64,000 nucleotides of DNA from assembly GCA_030149205.1 (NCBI GenBank), contig JASBSB010000004.1:160058-224057 (forward strand). Reading direction: 5' to 3'. Below the pieces are notes generated by a model. The model worked only from the letters and a program-made list of their open reading frames with translations, did no database searches and was not told where the DNA came from. The stretch is from Candidatus Heimdallarchaeota archaeon (GTDB lineage: Archaea; Asgardarchaeota; Heimdallarchaeia; Heimdallarchaeales; Kariarchaeaceae). Below, in pieces: positions 45,560-53,782 of the stretch (position 1 is its first letter; every line of letters starts with the position of its first letter). Made by a program: the position numbers and the translations under genes.

Positions 45560-46246
45560 GTGTTGTTAAGAGAGGAACTTCTGCTTAATAAGTTAGAACC
45601 TAAACAATTCACATTCTATATCAATGTTGCATGTTCCTTGGATACAATAATCGGCAGTCCTTACAAACAGGAGATAATATCAAATATTCATGATTGGAAA
45701 GTCGTTCATAACCTTAGAAATGAATCCGTTGCAATTGTGGTTGGAAGTAACACAATCTTGATTGATAATCCTACTCTGCTTACAAAAGACCAGTACATAG
45801 AAAACGAAGAAGTTCATCACCCAGTTCGTGTTGTAATTGACAGAAGAGGAAGACTTACTGGACGTGAAAACATATTTCAATCGTTAGATAGAGCTCCTCT
45901 AGTAATAATTGGAAATAATGACAAAAATAATTTGGACATTGAACATCAGAATCTCTATTGTATTGATGTACAAGACACAATACAGAGCACTATCATTCTT
46001 GGATTGAAAAAATTTGGGATAAATTCAGGTTTCATAATGATTGAAGGAGGAGCAACAACAATAACAAATTTTCTTAAAGAAGGTAATATTGCTCGTTTGC
46101 GAATTTTCAGATCCACAAAGTTCCTTATTAAAGGGATAAGATTATTCCAAGAAGACATCCCCATAAATTTTAAATTGTTAAGCGTTAAAAAATTGGGAGA
46201 TGGCATTCAGGAGGTCTATCAACCAGTATTGGAATATTCTCCTTGA
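45560..46246 (+). CDS. 2,5-diamino-6-ribosylamino-pyrimidinone 5'-phosphate reductase
   Basis: A 228-residue reductase of the RibD C-terminal domain family, which reduces the ribosyl side chain with NAD(P)H early in archaeal riboflavin synthesis. Landmarks are NVACSLDTIIGSP (near 23), AIVVGSNTILIDNPTLL (near 55-71), HPVRVVIDRRGRL (near 88) and FIMIEGGATTITNFL (near 158). It lacks the deaminase domain of bacterial RibD, as in other archaea. It lies alone between two ABC exporter gene pairs. GTG 45560 or TTG 45563 is the start; ATTTTAAG at 45531-45538 is centred 26 nt upstream. Confidence 0.88.
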   Translation: MLLREELLLNKLEPKQFTFYINVACSLDTIIGSPYKQEIISNIHDWKVVHNLRNESVAIVVGSNTILIDNPTLLTKDQYIENEEVHHPVRVVIDRRGRLTGRENIFQSLDRAPLVIIGNNDKNNLDIEHQNLYCIDVQDTIQSTIILGLKKFGINSGFIMIEGGATTITNFLKEGNIARLRIFRSTKFLIKGIRLFQEDIPINFKLLSVKKLGDGIQEVYQPVLEYSP

Positions 46247-46321
46247 TTAGAATTAATTTTTTGCGTTTAAGCGGACTTATACGTATTTAATATGATTCAA
46301 TATATTATCTGTTTACTATCC

Positions 46322-47086
46322 CTATGGTAATGATTTTTTGAATGCGTATTGTGAAAACAACAATCCAAGAATTGCAAAGGCAAATAATACAACAAAGTCA
46401 ATCCATAGAGCAATATCAGATCCAGGGAAGGTAGATGTCTTGTACACCAAGTCTCTGATTCCTGAAATAGCATATGTGGTCGGATTTGCATAAGCAACAA
46501 TTTGCAACCATGTTGGAAGAATTTTAATTGGATACAATGCATTGCTTGCAAATAATAGAGGTAAGTTAAGCAATAAAATCATTGTATGAAATCCACCTGG
46601 ACTATCTGTCAATGATGCAAAAGCAAGAGCGATACCCGAAAAACCAATTGTAAATAAGAGTGCAGCCGCTAATCCACCAATTAAATTTATGGGATTATTG
46701 CTCAGCGTTGCTCCCATTAAGAGGCTAACAACAAAAATTATAATCCCCTGAATCAGACCTTTGGTAACCGTACTTGCAACGTTCCCACCTAAAATACTCA
46801 ATTTTGGAATGGGAGCCACTAAGTACTCACGCACCATTCCTCTAAGCCTTTCTGTCTGCCACACAGCTCCACCGGCTGTCGCACCTCCTAAGGCACTTAG
46901 AGCTATTATTCCAGGGGCCATAAATCCAATGTATTCACCAGTACCCGATGTGGTAACAAGACTAGCCATCCCAACGCCAAACAAAACAAGCCAAAGGATA
47001 GGTTGGATTACAAATCCACTTACCTCTGCGCTCTGCATCTTTATCATATGTTTTTTCCAAAGTGTATATATTCCATTTGCTAACAT
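46322..47086 (-). CDS. ABC-2 type permease (DrrB-like)
   Basis: A 254-residue permease with six hydrophobic helices. The family region GGAVWQTERLRGMVREYLVAPI (near 78-98) precedes helix 3, and LLLNLPLLFASNALYPIKILPTWLQ (near 175-200) is the classic DrrB/NodJ end segment. It is the membrane partner of the ATPase whose gene ends 11 nt before. AGGAGGAATTATT precedes its ATG, a good ribosome binding site for a gene inside an operon. It is third in the PadR-ATPase-permease unit. Confidence 0.88.
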   Translation of the reverse strand: MLANGIYTLWKKHMIKMQSAEVSGFVIQPILWLVLFGVGMASLVTTSGTGEYIGFMAPGIIALSALGGATAGGAVWQTERLRGMVREYLVAPIPKLSILGGNVASTVTKGLIQGIIIFVVSLLMGATLSNNPINLIGGLAAALLFTIGFSGIALAFASLTDSPGGFHTMILLLNLPLLFASNALYPIKILPTWLQIVAYANPTTYAISGIRDLVYKTSTFPGSDIALWIDFVVLFAFAILGLLFSQYAFKKSLP

Positions 47087-47097
47087 AATAATTCCTC

Positions 47098-48042
47098 CTA
47101 TTCTCTTAGTTCCCTCCCAGTGTATTTGAAAAATACCTCTCCTAAACTGGGCTTTTTAATATTCAGATTACTTATGCTGTAACCCTGTTGAATCACCGAC
47201 TGGATCAGGGGAACCACCCTTGTGTCACTGTTATCAACTCCTACTTGAATCCATCCATCATGTGAGGTCACCTGATCAACGAAATCTAGAGCCTTTAGTT
47301 TCTTAACTAAACTGGCTGAATCTCCAGATATTTCAAGTTTAATAATATCTGAACCCAAGCTTTCAATCAATTCTTCAACAGTTCCTTGAGTGATAATTTT
47401 TCCATGATCAATTATTTCAACTTTGTCTGCTAGACTCTGTGCTTCGTCCATATAGTGGGTGGTTAGAATGATTGTCATTCCATATTCCTTTTTTAGTTTG
47501 ATAATGTAATCCCAGATCTTTGCTCTGGTTTGTACATCAACACCCAAAGTAGGTTCATCCAGAAACAATATTTCTGGTTTTGTTAGTAAGGCTCTTCCTA
47601 GTTCTAGACGTCTTTTCATTCCACCAGAATATGATTTAACCTTCTTATTACGAACTTCCTGAAGTTCTATGAGATCAAAAATTTCATCAACAGCTGATTT
47701 AAGCTCTGATCCTTTCATTCCATAAAGTTTGCCATGGATCTCAAGCACCTGTTGTCCCGTTAATTGATCATCAATTGCCATTTCTTGAAAGGTTACCCCA
47801 ATTTTCTTTCGGATATTTTTAGAATCTTTTGTAAGGTCATAACCCAATATTTTTGCTTGACCTGAGCTTGGAGTGATCAGAGTGACTAACATCGATATTG
47901 TTGTTGTTTTTCCAGCACCATTTGGACCCAGAAGAGCAAGAACCGTGTTTTTTTCAACCTGTAAATCTATACCATCTACAGCATAGATCTTACCATCATA
48001 TGTTTTTTTCAAATCTTTAGTTTCTATTGCTAATGTGTTCAT
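47098..48042 (-). CDS. ABC transporter ATP-binding protein (DrrA-like)
   Basis: A 314-residue ATPase of the daunorubicin-resistance DrrA group. Walker A GPNGAGKTT (near 39), signature YSGGMKRRLELGRAL (near 137), Walker B ILFLDEPTLGVD (near 158) and H-loop TTHYMDE are intact. The C-terminal 80 residues are the extra domain of DrrA/NatA types. Its start at 48042 lies inside the end of the PadR gene (26-nt overlap) and is set by GGAGG 8 nt upstream. Together with the permease it should expel a hydrophobic compound under PadR control. Confidence 0.93.
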   Translation of the reverse strand: MNTLAIETKDLKKTYDGKIYAVDGIDLQVEKNTVLALLGPNGAGKTTTISMLVTLITPSSGQAKILGYDLTKDSKNIRKKIGVTFQEMAIDDQLTGQQVLEIHGKLYGMKGSELKSAVDEIFDLIELQEVRNKKVKSYSGGMKRRLELGRALLTKPEILFLDEPTLGVDVQTRAKIWDYIIKLKKEYGMTIILTTHYMDEAQSLADKVEIIDHGKIITQGTVEELIESLGSDIIKLEISGDSASLVKKLKALDFVDQVTSHDGWIQVGVDNSDTRVVPLIQSVIQQGYSISNLNIKKPSLGEVFFKYTGRELRE

Positions 48043-48595
48043 TCATGTTTCCTCCTTTTTGGTAAAGGTATGTAAGTTCATTGTTCATGATTTTCTCAAT
48101 TAAGTCTGACAGCCAATTTAAATCTGTCTGAGTGTGAAGTATCTGATACCGCGTAATAATATCAAAGGCATTGTTATGAGTTGGAGATTGTCTCAGTTTC
48201 TGAACCTTTTCTTCAATTTTTTTTCGTTTCTCTTGAAGTAGGTTTACAGCGGTTTCCTTCGGTATCTCATTTAGAAAGGCTAAAGGAACCAAATCCATAT
48301 TCATATTAACCTGATAGCTTTGTAGCTCTTTAGCTAACAACTGCAGAAAATAAGAGTCTCCTTGCTCAGTGATCGTAAAAACCTTTCTTATTGGTCTATT
48401 TCCTTCTCTCTCTTCTGTAGAAGAAATGTAACCCTTTTCCTCAAGTCTTGCTAGTATTCTATACGCAGTTGGTTTTGTGATATGAACTGAAGTTCCTAGA
48501 TGAGAATCCAACATTTCGTTCAATTGATAGCCATGTAAATCCATGTTTTTTAAGAACCCAAGCAAGATTAATTCTCTATTCAATACTTTCACCAT
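48017..48595 (-). CDS. PadR-family transcriptional regulator
   Basis: A 192-residue winged-helix repressor. The PadR domain occupies about 1-90: LILLGFLKNMDLHGYQLNEML, THITKPTAYRILARLEEKGYISSTEEREGNRPIRKVFTITEQG, with the beta wing near 60-75. The C-terminal half is the helical dimerisation part. It is first in the operon with a DrrA/DrrB exporter, so it probably senses the exported compound and releases the promoter. Three TAATCCA half-sites lie directly upstream of its ATG. The end of the gene overlaps the ATPase start, which couples their translation. Confidence 0.9.
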   Translation of the reverse strand: MVKVLNRELILLGFLKNMDLHGYQLNEMLDSHLGTSVHITKPTAYRILARLEEKGYISSTEEREGNRPIRKVFTITEQGDSYFLQLLAKELQSYQVNMNMDLVPLAFLNEIPKETAVNLLQEKRKKIEEKVQKLRQSPTHNNAFDIITRYQILHTQTDLNWLSDLIEKIMNNELTYLYQKGGNMNEHISNRN

Positions 48596-48600
48596 ATAAA

Positions 48601-48644
48601 TAATCCATGTAGAATAATTTTTTTAGATTAATCCAAATGGATTA
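48601..48644. promoter_or_regulatory. Probable PadR operator (three TAATCCA half-sites)
   Basis: TAATCCA occurs at 48601-48607 and 48629-48635, and its reverse complement TGGATTA at 48638-48644. The last two form a perfect 16-nt palindrome TAATCCAAATGGATTA. The sites bracket the place where the minus-strand TATA box of the PadR gene must be (A-rich stretch near 48617-48627). Repressor bound here would block the promoter. This is inferred from symmetry and position. Confidence 0.55.
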
Positions 48645-48794
48645 TTCAATTTAGACTAGATGCGGAAGTATATTAATCCTTTGGTCTTTTCTACATTTGT
48701 TGGCTCTAGATTAAAAAAAATTACATCTCTTTTATACAGGATTTTGTTCATAATAAGTTAAATACAAATAGAGGATTACAAATTATAATATGTT

Positions 48795-49943
48795 ATGGTA
48801 ACTATTGCAAATTTGCATATAGCAGATAATTATTTTATTGACTTAATCGGTTCATTTTTGTTTCTAGTGGTCGCTATCCTCTACTATTATCAAACTAAAA
48901 GAAAGAACAGAAATACACCAATGCTCACCTATGGATTTCTAGTTGCATTTGTATCTCAATTCTCAAATTCTCTCTTGGGTATTGCGATAGATCCTGTGAA
49001 CAAGCTTATACACCCCTCCTTGGAGGTATTCATAGTCAATATAATATTAGTTTCCGGTATAAATGCTATCCTTTTTTTCTTTTGGATTTTCTTAGAAAGG
49101 ACTGAATCTGTAAGAGTAAACCGATTTATGTCCACTCTTGTGACAGTTTTATTGTCGATCTATTTTGTGACAATATTTCTTGGAATTATAGTAAACAAAA
49201 TTAATGAAACACTATACATTGCAAATTTCATCCTTCCTGTAACTATAACATTAGTTGTGGCAAGGTCAATTTATATTCTTTACAAAACCTATGTAGTCAC
49301 TAATTATGAATATACCGCTCTTTTTCAGTTGTTTTCATTTATATTAATTCTCCTTTGGGCTGTGATTGCCTTATTTGTAACTGGAAGTACTATTTTAATT
49401 AATTTTTATGGAATGAACTTAAGTACCCCACAACTAGGTATTATACCTGATGTTTTGTATTATACTGGACTTACAATATTTATTCTTACAATCTTGGCTA
49501 ACCCAAATTATATTTACAGAATACCCATGAATATTAGAGATATTGTTATTCTCTCAAAAATAGGTGTAGCAGTCTACGGGATCGGTATGACAGCAGAGGA
49601 AAAGAGCTTAGATGAGCAGATGCTAGCAGGGTTTCTGAGTGCTGCCAACTCTTTTGTTCAAGAAATGCAACCTAATTTTGAAAATGAGGAACTGAAGATT
49701 ATTGAATCAACTCATAGGAAAATTCAGTTGCTATACGGTCGAAGAATTGGGATTAGTTTGGTATCACTTCAAGAAAATTGGTATCTAAGAAACTCAATTC
49801 AGTCTTTCCTGAATTATTTAGAAACAGTCCAGGATCCAAGTGATTTACTTGATTCTGGTCAATTTTATGACGATGATGAAATTCGAGTATGGTTAAAACT
49901 GTTCTTCCCGTATTTAGATATTGATAAAATGCAAACGTATTAA
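48795..49943 (+). CDS. Seven-helix membrane protein with C-terminal longin-like domain
   Basis: A 382-residue protein. Residues about 12-245 hold seven hydrophobic helices. The cytosolic part (about 250-382) begins IVILSKIGVAVYGIGM, continues with a long helix (DEQMLAGFLSAANSFVQEM) and strands (LKIIESTHRKIQLLYGRRIGISLVS), then helices. This strand-strand-helix-strands-helix order is that of longin/roadblock-type (profilin-like) domains, and resembles the small protein at 647. Such a fusion looks like a membrane receptor or an anchor for a small GTPase. The family is not one I can name. A TATA-like GTTAAATA lies about 30 nt upstream. Confidence 0.6.
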   Translation: MVTIANLHIADNYFIDLIGSFLFLVVAILYYYQTKRKNRNTPMLTYGFLVAFVSQFSNSLLGIAIDPVNKLIHPSLEVFIVNIILVSGINAILFFFWIFLERTESVRVNRFMSTLVTVLLSIYFVTIFLGIIVNKINETLYIANFILPVTITLVVARSIYILYKTYVVTNYEYTALFQLFSFILILLWAVIALFVTGSTILINFYGMNLSTPQLGIIPDVLYYTGLTIFILTILANPNYIYRIPMNIRDIVILSKIGVAVYGIGMTAEEKSLDEQMLAGFLSAANSFVQEMQPNFENEELKIIESTHRKIQLLYGRRIGISLVSLQENWYLRNSIQSFLNYLETVQDPSDLLDSGQFYDDDEIRVWLKLFFPYLDIDKMQTY

Positions 49944-50062
49944 ATCAGATCCCCTAGCTCAAAAATACTCTTCTCTAAGAATTTGTAAAATACTCTCTAA
50001 TAACTACCTTAGATTCTTTGTTCCTGTAAACAATTTTTAATGAGTCAGAGATATGATACTCT

Positions 50063-50707
50063 ATGAATTTGGAAAAGCAAAAAGCGAATCGAGAAGAAGA
50101 GCCTTGGAAGGGCCCAACAGGTGTTTTATTTTTTCTCAATGTTCTTTTCTATGTTTTTGCATACGGTTTCTCAGTCTTATTAAAATTTGAGGGAAACCCA
50201 GTTTATATAGACATTTTTTCAATGCCAAGCACTTCAGTCGTGGTTTTTGGGCTATCATTCCTTACTTTATCAGATGGCTGGTTTTGGCAAATTATTACTA
50301 ATATATTTCTACATGCAAATTTGGCACATCTGTTTGGAAATATGCTATTTTTGTTTATCTATGGATTTGCTCTTGAAGAGAGAGGATTTTCCGATAATGA
50401 AATTTATCTTGGTTTTATTCTAACAGGTATTCTTTCATCCCTCGTATCAATGTTTTTTTTACCCTATACAAGTTTCTCACTGGGTGCATCAGGAGCAATC
50501 TTTGGATTGCTTGGAATGATTATAGCCTGGGCAAAGGTTCATAGAAGTGACATTTGGAAGCGACAGGTTCTACTTGGAATTCTATTGTTTGTCTTTTCTT
50601 CAGCGCAACCAAACGTGAATATTTTTGCACATTTATTTGGTTTAATTTTTGGTTATCTTATCTATTTTACACCCTTATTCAACAAATCTCTTTCTGTACC
50701 TCAATAG
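50063..50707 (+). CDS. Rhomboid-family intramembrane serine protease
   Basis: A 214-residue protease with six membrane helices. The catalytic serine is Ser143 in LGASGAIFG, the catalytic histidine His190 in NIFAHLFG. The fold-defining HANLAHLFGNMLFLFIYG, with its histidines and asparagine in helix 2, is near 91-108. It cuts membrane-spanning helices of other proteins. The last 33 nt overlap the end of the S1P-like gene on the other strand. A short N-terminal cytosolic tail of about 20 residues is charged. A TATA-like AATTTTTAA lies about 26 nt upstream of the ATG. Confidence 0.92.
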   Translation: MNLEKQKANREEEPWKGPTGVLFFLNVLFYVFAYGFSVLLKFEGNPVYIDIFSMPSTSVVVFGLSFLTLSDGWFWQIITNIFLHANLAHLFGNMLFLFIYGFALEERGFSDNEIYLGFILTGILSSLVSMFFLPYTSFSLGASGAIFGLLGMIIAWAKVHRSDIWKRQVLLGILLFVFSSAQPNVNIFAHLFGLIFGYLIYFTPLFNKSLSVPQ

Positions 50708-53698
50708 TTTGTTCTGAATATACTGACCCTCATTTTTAACCCATAGGACCCAAGATAGAATTAAGAATCCAAGGAAAAGAAAACTGAAATTCGTGATTTG
50801 ATCTTGACCAGTGTAATACTCAAGGTTTGCAAAGATATCAATTTGAGTGCTTGATACTATTTTCCCATTTTGTAGAATCGGAATCACCAAGGTATAAGCC
50901 CCATAAAAATCAAATCTAAACTTATGAAAGAATTCATTGTTGGTCCTGGTAATATTGAACTGTGTGATAAAGTAAGGGGCTTCCTTGTGGATTAAGAAGG
51001 CTTGCGTACTTTGAGGTAAATTCAATTGTGTTTTATTACTGAATTGAATTCCTTGTAAATTAAAACGAATATCTTCATACATTTTTACAGTTAACTGATT
51101 AGTCCCCGTAATAAGTTTCCCATTCAAAAGCATGTTTGCTATCGGAACTTGGTCTGAAATCAGCCAATTGACAAGACTGGACGCCATACGATTATAGAAG
51201 ATAGCATCAGTTTGCGTGCTTCCATAATTTAGCAATTGGCTTGTGAAGGGTAAAACTGATGAGAATACTGCAACTCGCCCTTTACCTGAATTAGCCGCAG
51301 CTGCAAGTGTACTCTGTCCAAATGTAGCCAATTTAATCACGTCTTTCGATAGTAAATCAAGCTGAGGACCAAAACTAAGAATTGAGCCCTGTGCTGGTAT
51401 AATTTTTTGAAATTTGTTAATTTGTGCATTAACAGGAACTTTTGTAAAGTTATAATCTATTCTACCATCATTATTGTTGTCAGTGATTATTCTTATGGGA
51501 ACATTTTTGTTATTTATATTCATGTTTAAAATTTGATTGACTGATTGAACTGCAAATGGTCCTACTGGTTGGTTTTCATTAACAAAGGTGCCTCCGTTAG
51601 CTAAAATGAGGAGACTCCCGCCCTGTATGTCAACAAATTTGCGGATAATTTCGACTTCAACAGGAGAGTATGCATAGTTCGGGTCAGCAATAATAAGTAA
51701 ATTGACACCATTCAATGTTGATTTAGTAATAGTTTCATGATTCACGGCCACACTAAACCCATTTAGTCTTAAAAGATTTCCGAACTCGTTGAATTTTCCC
51801 TGAGGTCCATTATTATAATAATATCCTGGTTGGTTAGCAGTCCCTTCTTTAGATACATCAAACAGAATTTTTCCCCTTTCAAATGTTGATGTGCTAAAAT
51901 ATGTTATATTCATAAATTTCATTTTTTGAGCTGTAGATGATTCAATAAAATAGAGTTCAGCTTTATTTTGGATCACCCTCTTATCATTTATAGTTATGTT
52001 TACATTGATAATATTCTCTCCAACATTTAATTTGACCAATTTGGGCATTTGAATGCTTACGTTCCCATACTTATAGTCAACTCGTGGATTCACGGTCAAG
52101 TTTCTTGCACTAAAGACAGAAATATTGAAGCTTGAAGTTGAACCAATAATATTGTTAACAAACCAACTGTTTGGTTTTCTCACTCTATCATAACCATTGT
52201 TTCTGTATTCAGTTCCGTCATGGATCACGATTGGATTAGAATTGGCAAACTCTGTAGGGTCTTGATTTGTCGAGAACATTTTATCTAAAATTAGATATGA
52301 TTTGGTAAAATTTACCAACCCACGTCCTTGAACTTCAACATTAACTCCTAAGTCCTTGGCACCAGCTAATATTGCTTGTTTAATATCAGATGAGGTAGCT
52401 TGTGGAAAGGCCTCTCGTAGTAAGAGAGCTCCAGCAGAAACATGAGGCACTCCCATTGAGGTTCCACTTTTTACTGAAGGGACATCATGAGGACCAACAG
52501 ATACAATTTGAACTCCTGGTGCAATAATATCGGGTTTATTCAAGTAAGATGGAGGAACCGATGGTCCTTGGGAGCTTAATCCCCAAACTTGTTGTTGATT
52601 GATAGCTGCTCCTACACCAATTACATTGGGGAGTGCTGCAGGAATACCAATAGTTGAACCTCCCAAAACTCCATCGTTTCCAGCGGCAGCGACTAACAAA
52701 ATGTCTTTTTGCTGAGCCGCTTTTACCAACTTATAGTATAAATCAGATGTACCGTTATAATTTGTAGAGCCAAAGCTCATTGAAATAACGGAAACATTTT
52801 TCGAGATTGCCATATCTAGACCTTCGAGAACCCAAGCTGATTCTCCAAATCCATAACGGTTTAACACTTTGATTGAATCTACCTGGGCAAAGGGTGCCAC
52901 ACCATGGCTTTTATACTGCTTAAGTTTTCCATTTACATTATAAATTCCATTTCCAACAGCGATTCCACCAACATGAGATCCATGTGTTGAATGATCAAAA
53001 ACACCCTCAGAATTTGCAAGATATGGAATAGCAAAATCAAAAACTCTAGATTGGGATAAATTTGAGAGTGTTTTGAATGCAGCCAAAGAATTATTGATTC
53101 CTGTGTCGACAATTGCCATCCGCTGATTTTCTCCAAAGAATCCTTTGTTCCAGAGATAATTAAGACCAATCCATGAGGTAGATGTATCTAATAATGTACC
53201 TGATAAAACTGTGGAAAGTGAATCAAGATTTTCAAAATACTTATTATGTGATGATAGGGCGTAACTGTTAAATTGACTTGTTAAGGTCTTTTGCAATCCC
53301 TTTAGTTCAGGTATTTTTTTGGAATTTTGGATGGAGATTGCTGGAATGTTCTTAAAATCGTATACAATTTTTATTCCTGAATTCAGAAGTTTAGAGATCG
53401 CTGCTTGTTTATTGGAAAATGTGTCAAAATTTAATATTTTTTCCATCGAAACAGACTTTAGATTGCTGGGTAGAATTCCTTTTGATGTTTTCATTAGGTT
53501 TGGGTTTTGAACTAATGGGTTAGAATCAATCAAGTTTCTATTTTTCTGATATAGAGAACTTTGTTCTTGATGAGTAGAAATTATATTTTGTTTGGCATGA
53601 GTTTCAGAGATATTTTGAAATGAGGGATTTGACACGGTGAGAATTGGAGATATTAAGATACATATAAGGAGAGTTGTAAAGAGAAGATTCTTACCCAT
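50675..53698 (-). CDS. Membrane-anchored subtilisin-like protease with site-1-protease architecture
   Basis: A 1007-residue S8 protease. It has a signal peptide (about 1-22), propeptide (to about 150), catalytic domain with Asp198 (MAIVDTG), His239 (THGSHVGG), oxyanion Asn in AAAGNDG and Ser414 (SGTSMGVPH), a beta domain (about 500-610), an amidotransferase-like domain (about 613-800) opening RGKILFDVSKEG, a further domain, one membrane helix near 970 and a basic cytosolic tail. MBTPS1/SKI-1 has the same order, and its post-catalytic segment RGRVLWD...PPGYFPRDN corresponds to RGKILFD...QPGYYYNNG. An upstream TTG at 53716 is in frame, but the TATA box at 53721-53728 points to ATG 53698. Confidence 0.8.
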   Translation of the reverse strand: MGKNLLFTTLLICILISPILTVSNPSFQNISETHAKQNIISTHQEQSSLYQKNRNLIDSNPLVQNPNLMKTSKGILPSNLKSVSMEKILNFDTFSNKQAAISKLLNSGIKIVYDFKNIPAISIQNSKKIPELKGLQKTLTSQFNSYALSSHNKYFENLDSLSTVLSGTLLDTSTSWIGLNYLWNKGFFGENQRMAIVDTGINNSLAAFKTLSNLSQSRVFDFAIPYLANSEGVFDHSTHGSHVGGIAVGNGIYNVNGKLKQYKSHGVAPFAQVDSIKVLNRYGFGESAWVLEGLDMAISKNVSVISMSFGSTNYNGTSDLYYKLVKAAQQKDILLVAAAGNDGVLGGSTIGIPAALPNVIGVGAAINQQQVWGLSSQGPSVPPSYLNKPDIIAPGVQIVSVGPHDVPSVKSGTSMGVPHVSAGALLLREAFPQATSSDIKQAILAGAKDLGVNVEVQGRGLVNFTKSYLILDKMFSTNQDPTEFANSNPIVIHDGTEYRNNGYDRVRKPNSWFVNNIIGSTSSFNISVFSARNLTVNPRVDYKYGNVSIQMPKLVKLNVGENIINVNITINDKRVIQNKAELYFIESSTAQKMKFMNITYFSTSTFERGKILFDVSKEGTANQPGYYYNNGPQGKFNEFGNLLRLNGFSVAVNHETITKSTLNGVNLLIIADPNYAYSPVEVEIIRKFVDIQGGSLLILANGGTFVNENQPVGPFAVQSVNQILNMNINNKNVPIRIITDNNNDGRIDYNFTKVPVNAQINKFQKIIPAQGSILSFGPQLDLLSKDVIKLATFGQSTLAAAANSGKGRVAVFSSVLPFTSQLLNYGSTQTDAIFYNRMASSLVNWLISDQVPIANMLLNGKLITGTNQLTVKMYEDIRFNLQGIQFSNKTQLNLPQSTQAFLIHKEAPYFITQFNITRTNNEFFHKFRFDFYGAYTLVIPILQNGKIVSSTQIDIFANLEYYTGQDQITNFSFLFLGFLILSWVLWVKNEGQYIQNKLLRYRKRFVE

Positions 53699-53720
53699 TA
53701 AATTACTCAAACTCAAAAGA

Positions 53721-53728
53721 AATTATAA
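53721..53728 (-). promoter_or_regulatory. TATA box of the S1P-like protease gene
   Basis: TTATAATT on the minus strand (plus-strand AATTATAA) is centred 26.5 nt upstream of ATG 53698. It decides that start over the in-frame TTG codons at 53710 and 53716. Confidence 0.55.
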
Positions 53729-53782
53729 CCTTTGTTTGCCAAAGATAGATATTGAACTGAATTCTATTATTATCTAATCATT

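Noticed and set aside
43700..48042. Two ABC exporters around the riboflavin reductase as a riboflavin transport locus
   Set aside because: Both are generic ABC-2 exporters, one under PadR control, each with its own promoter; nothing ties them to flavins.
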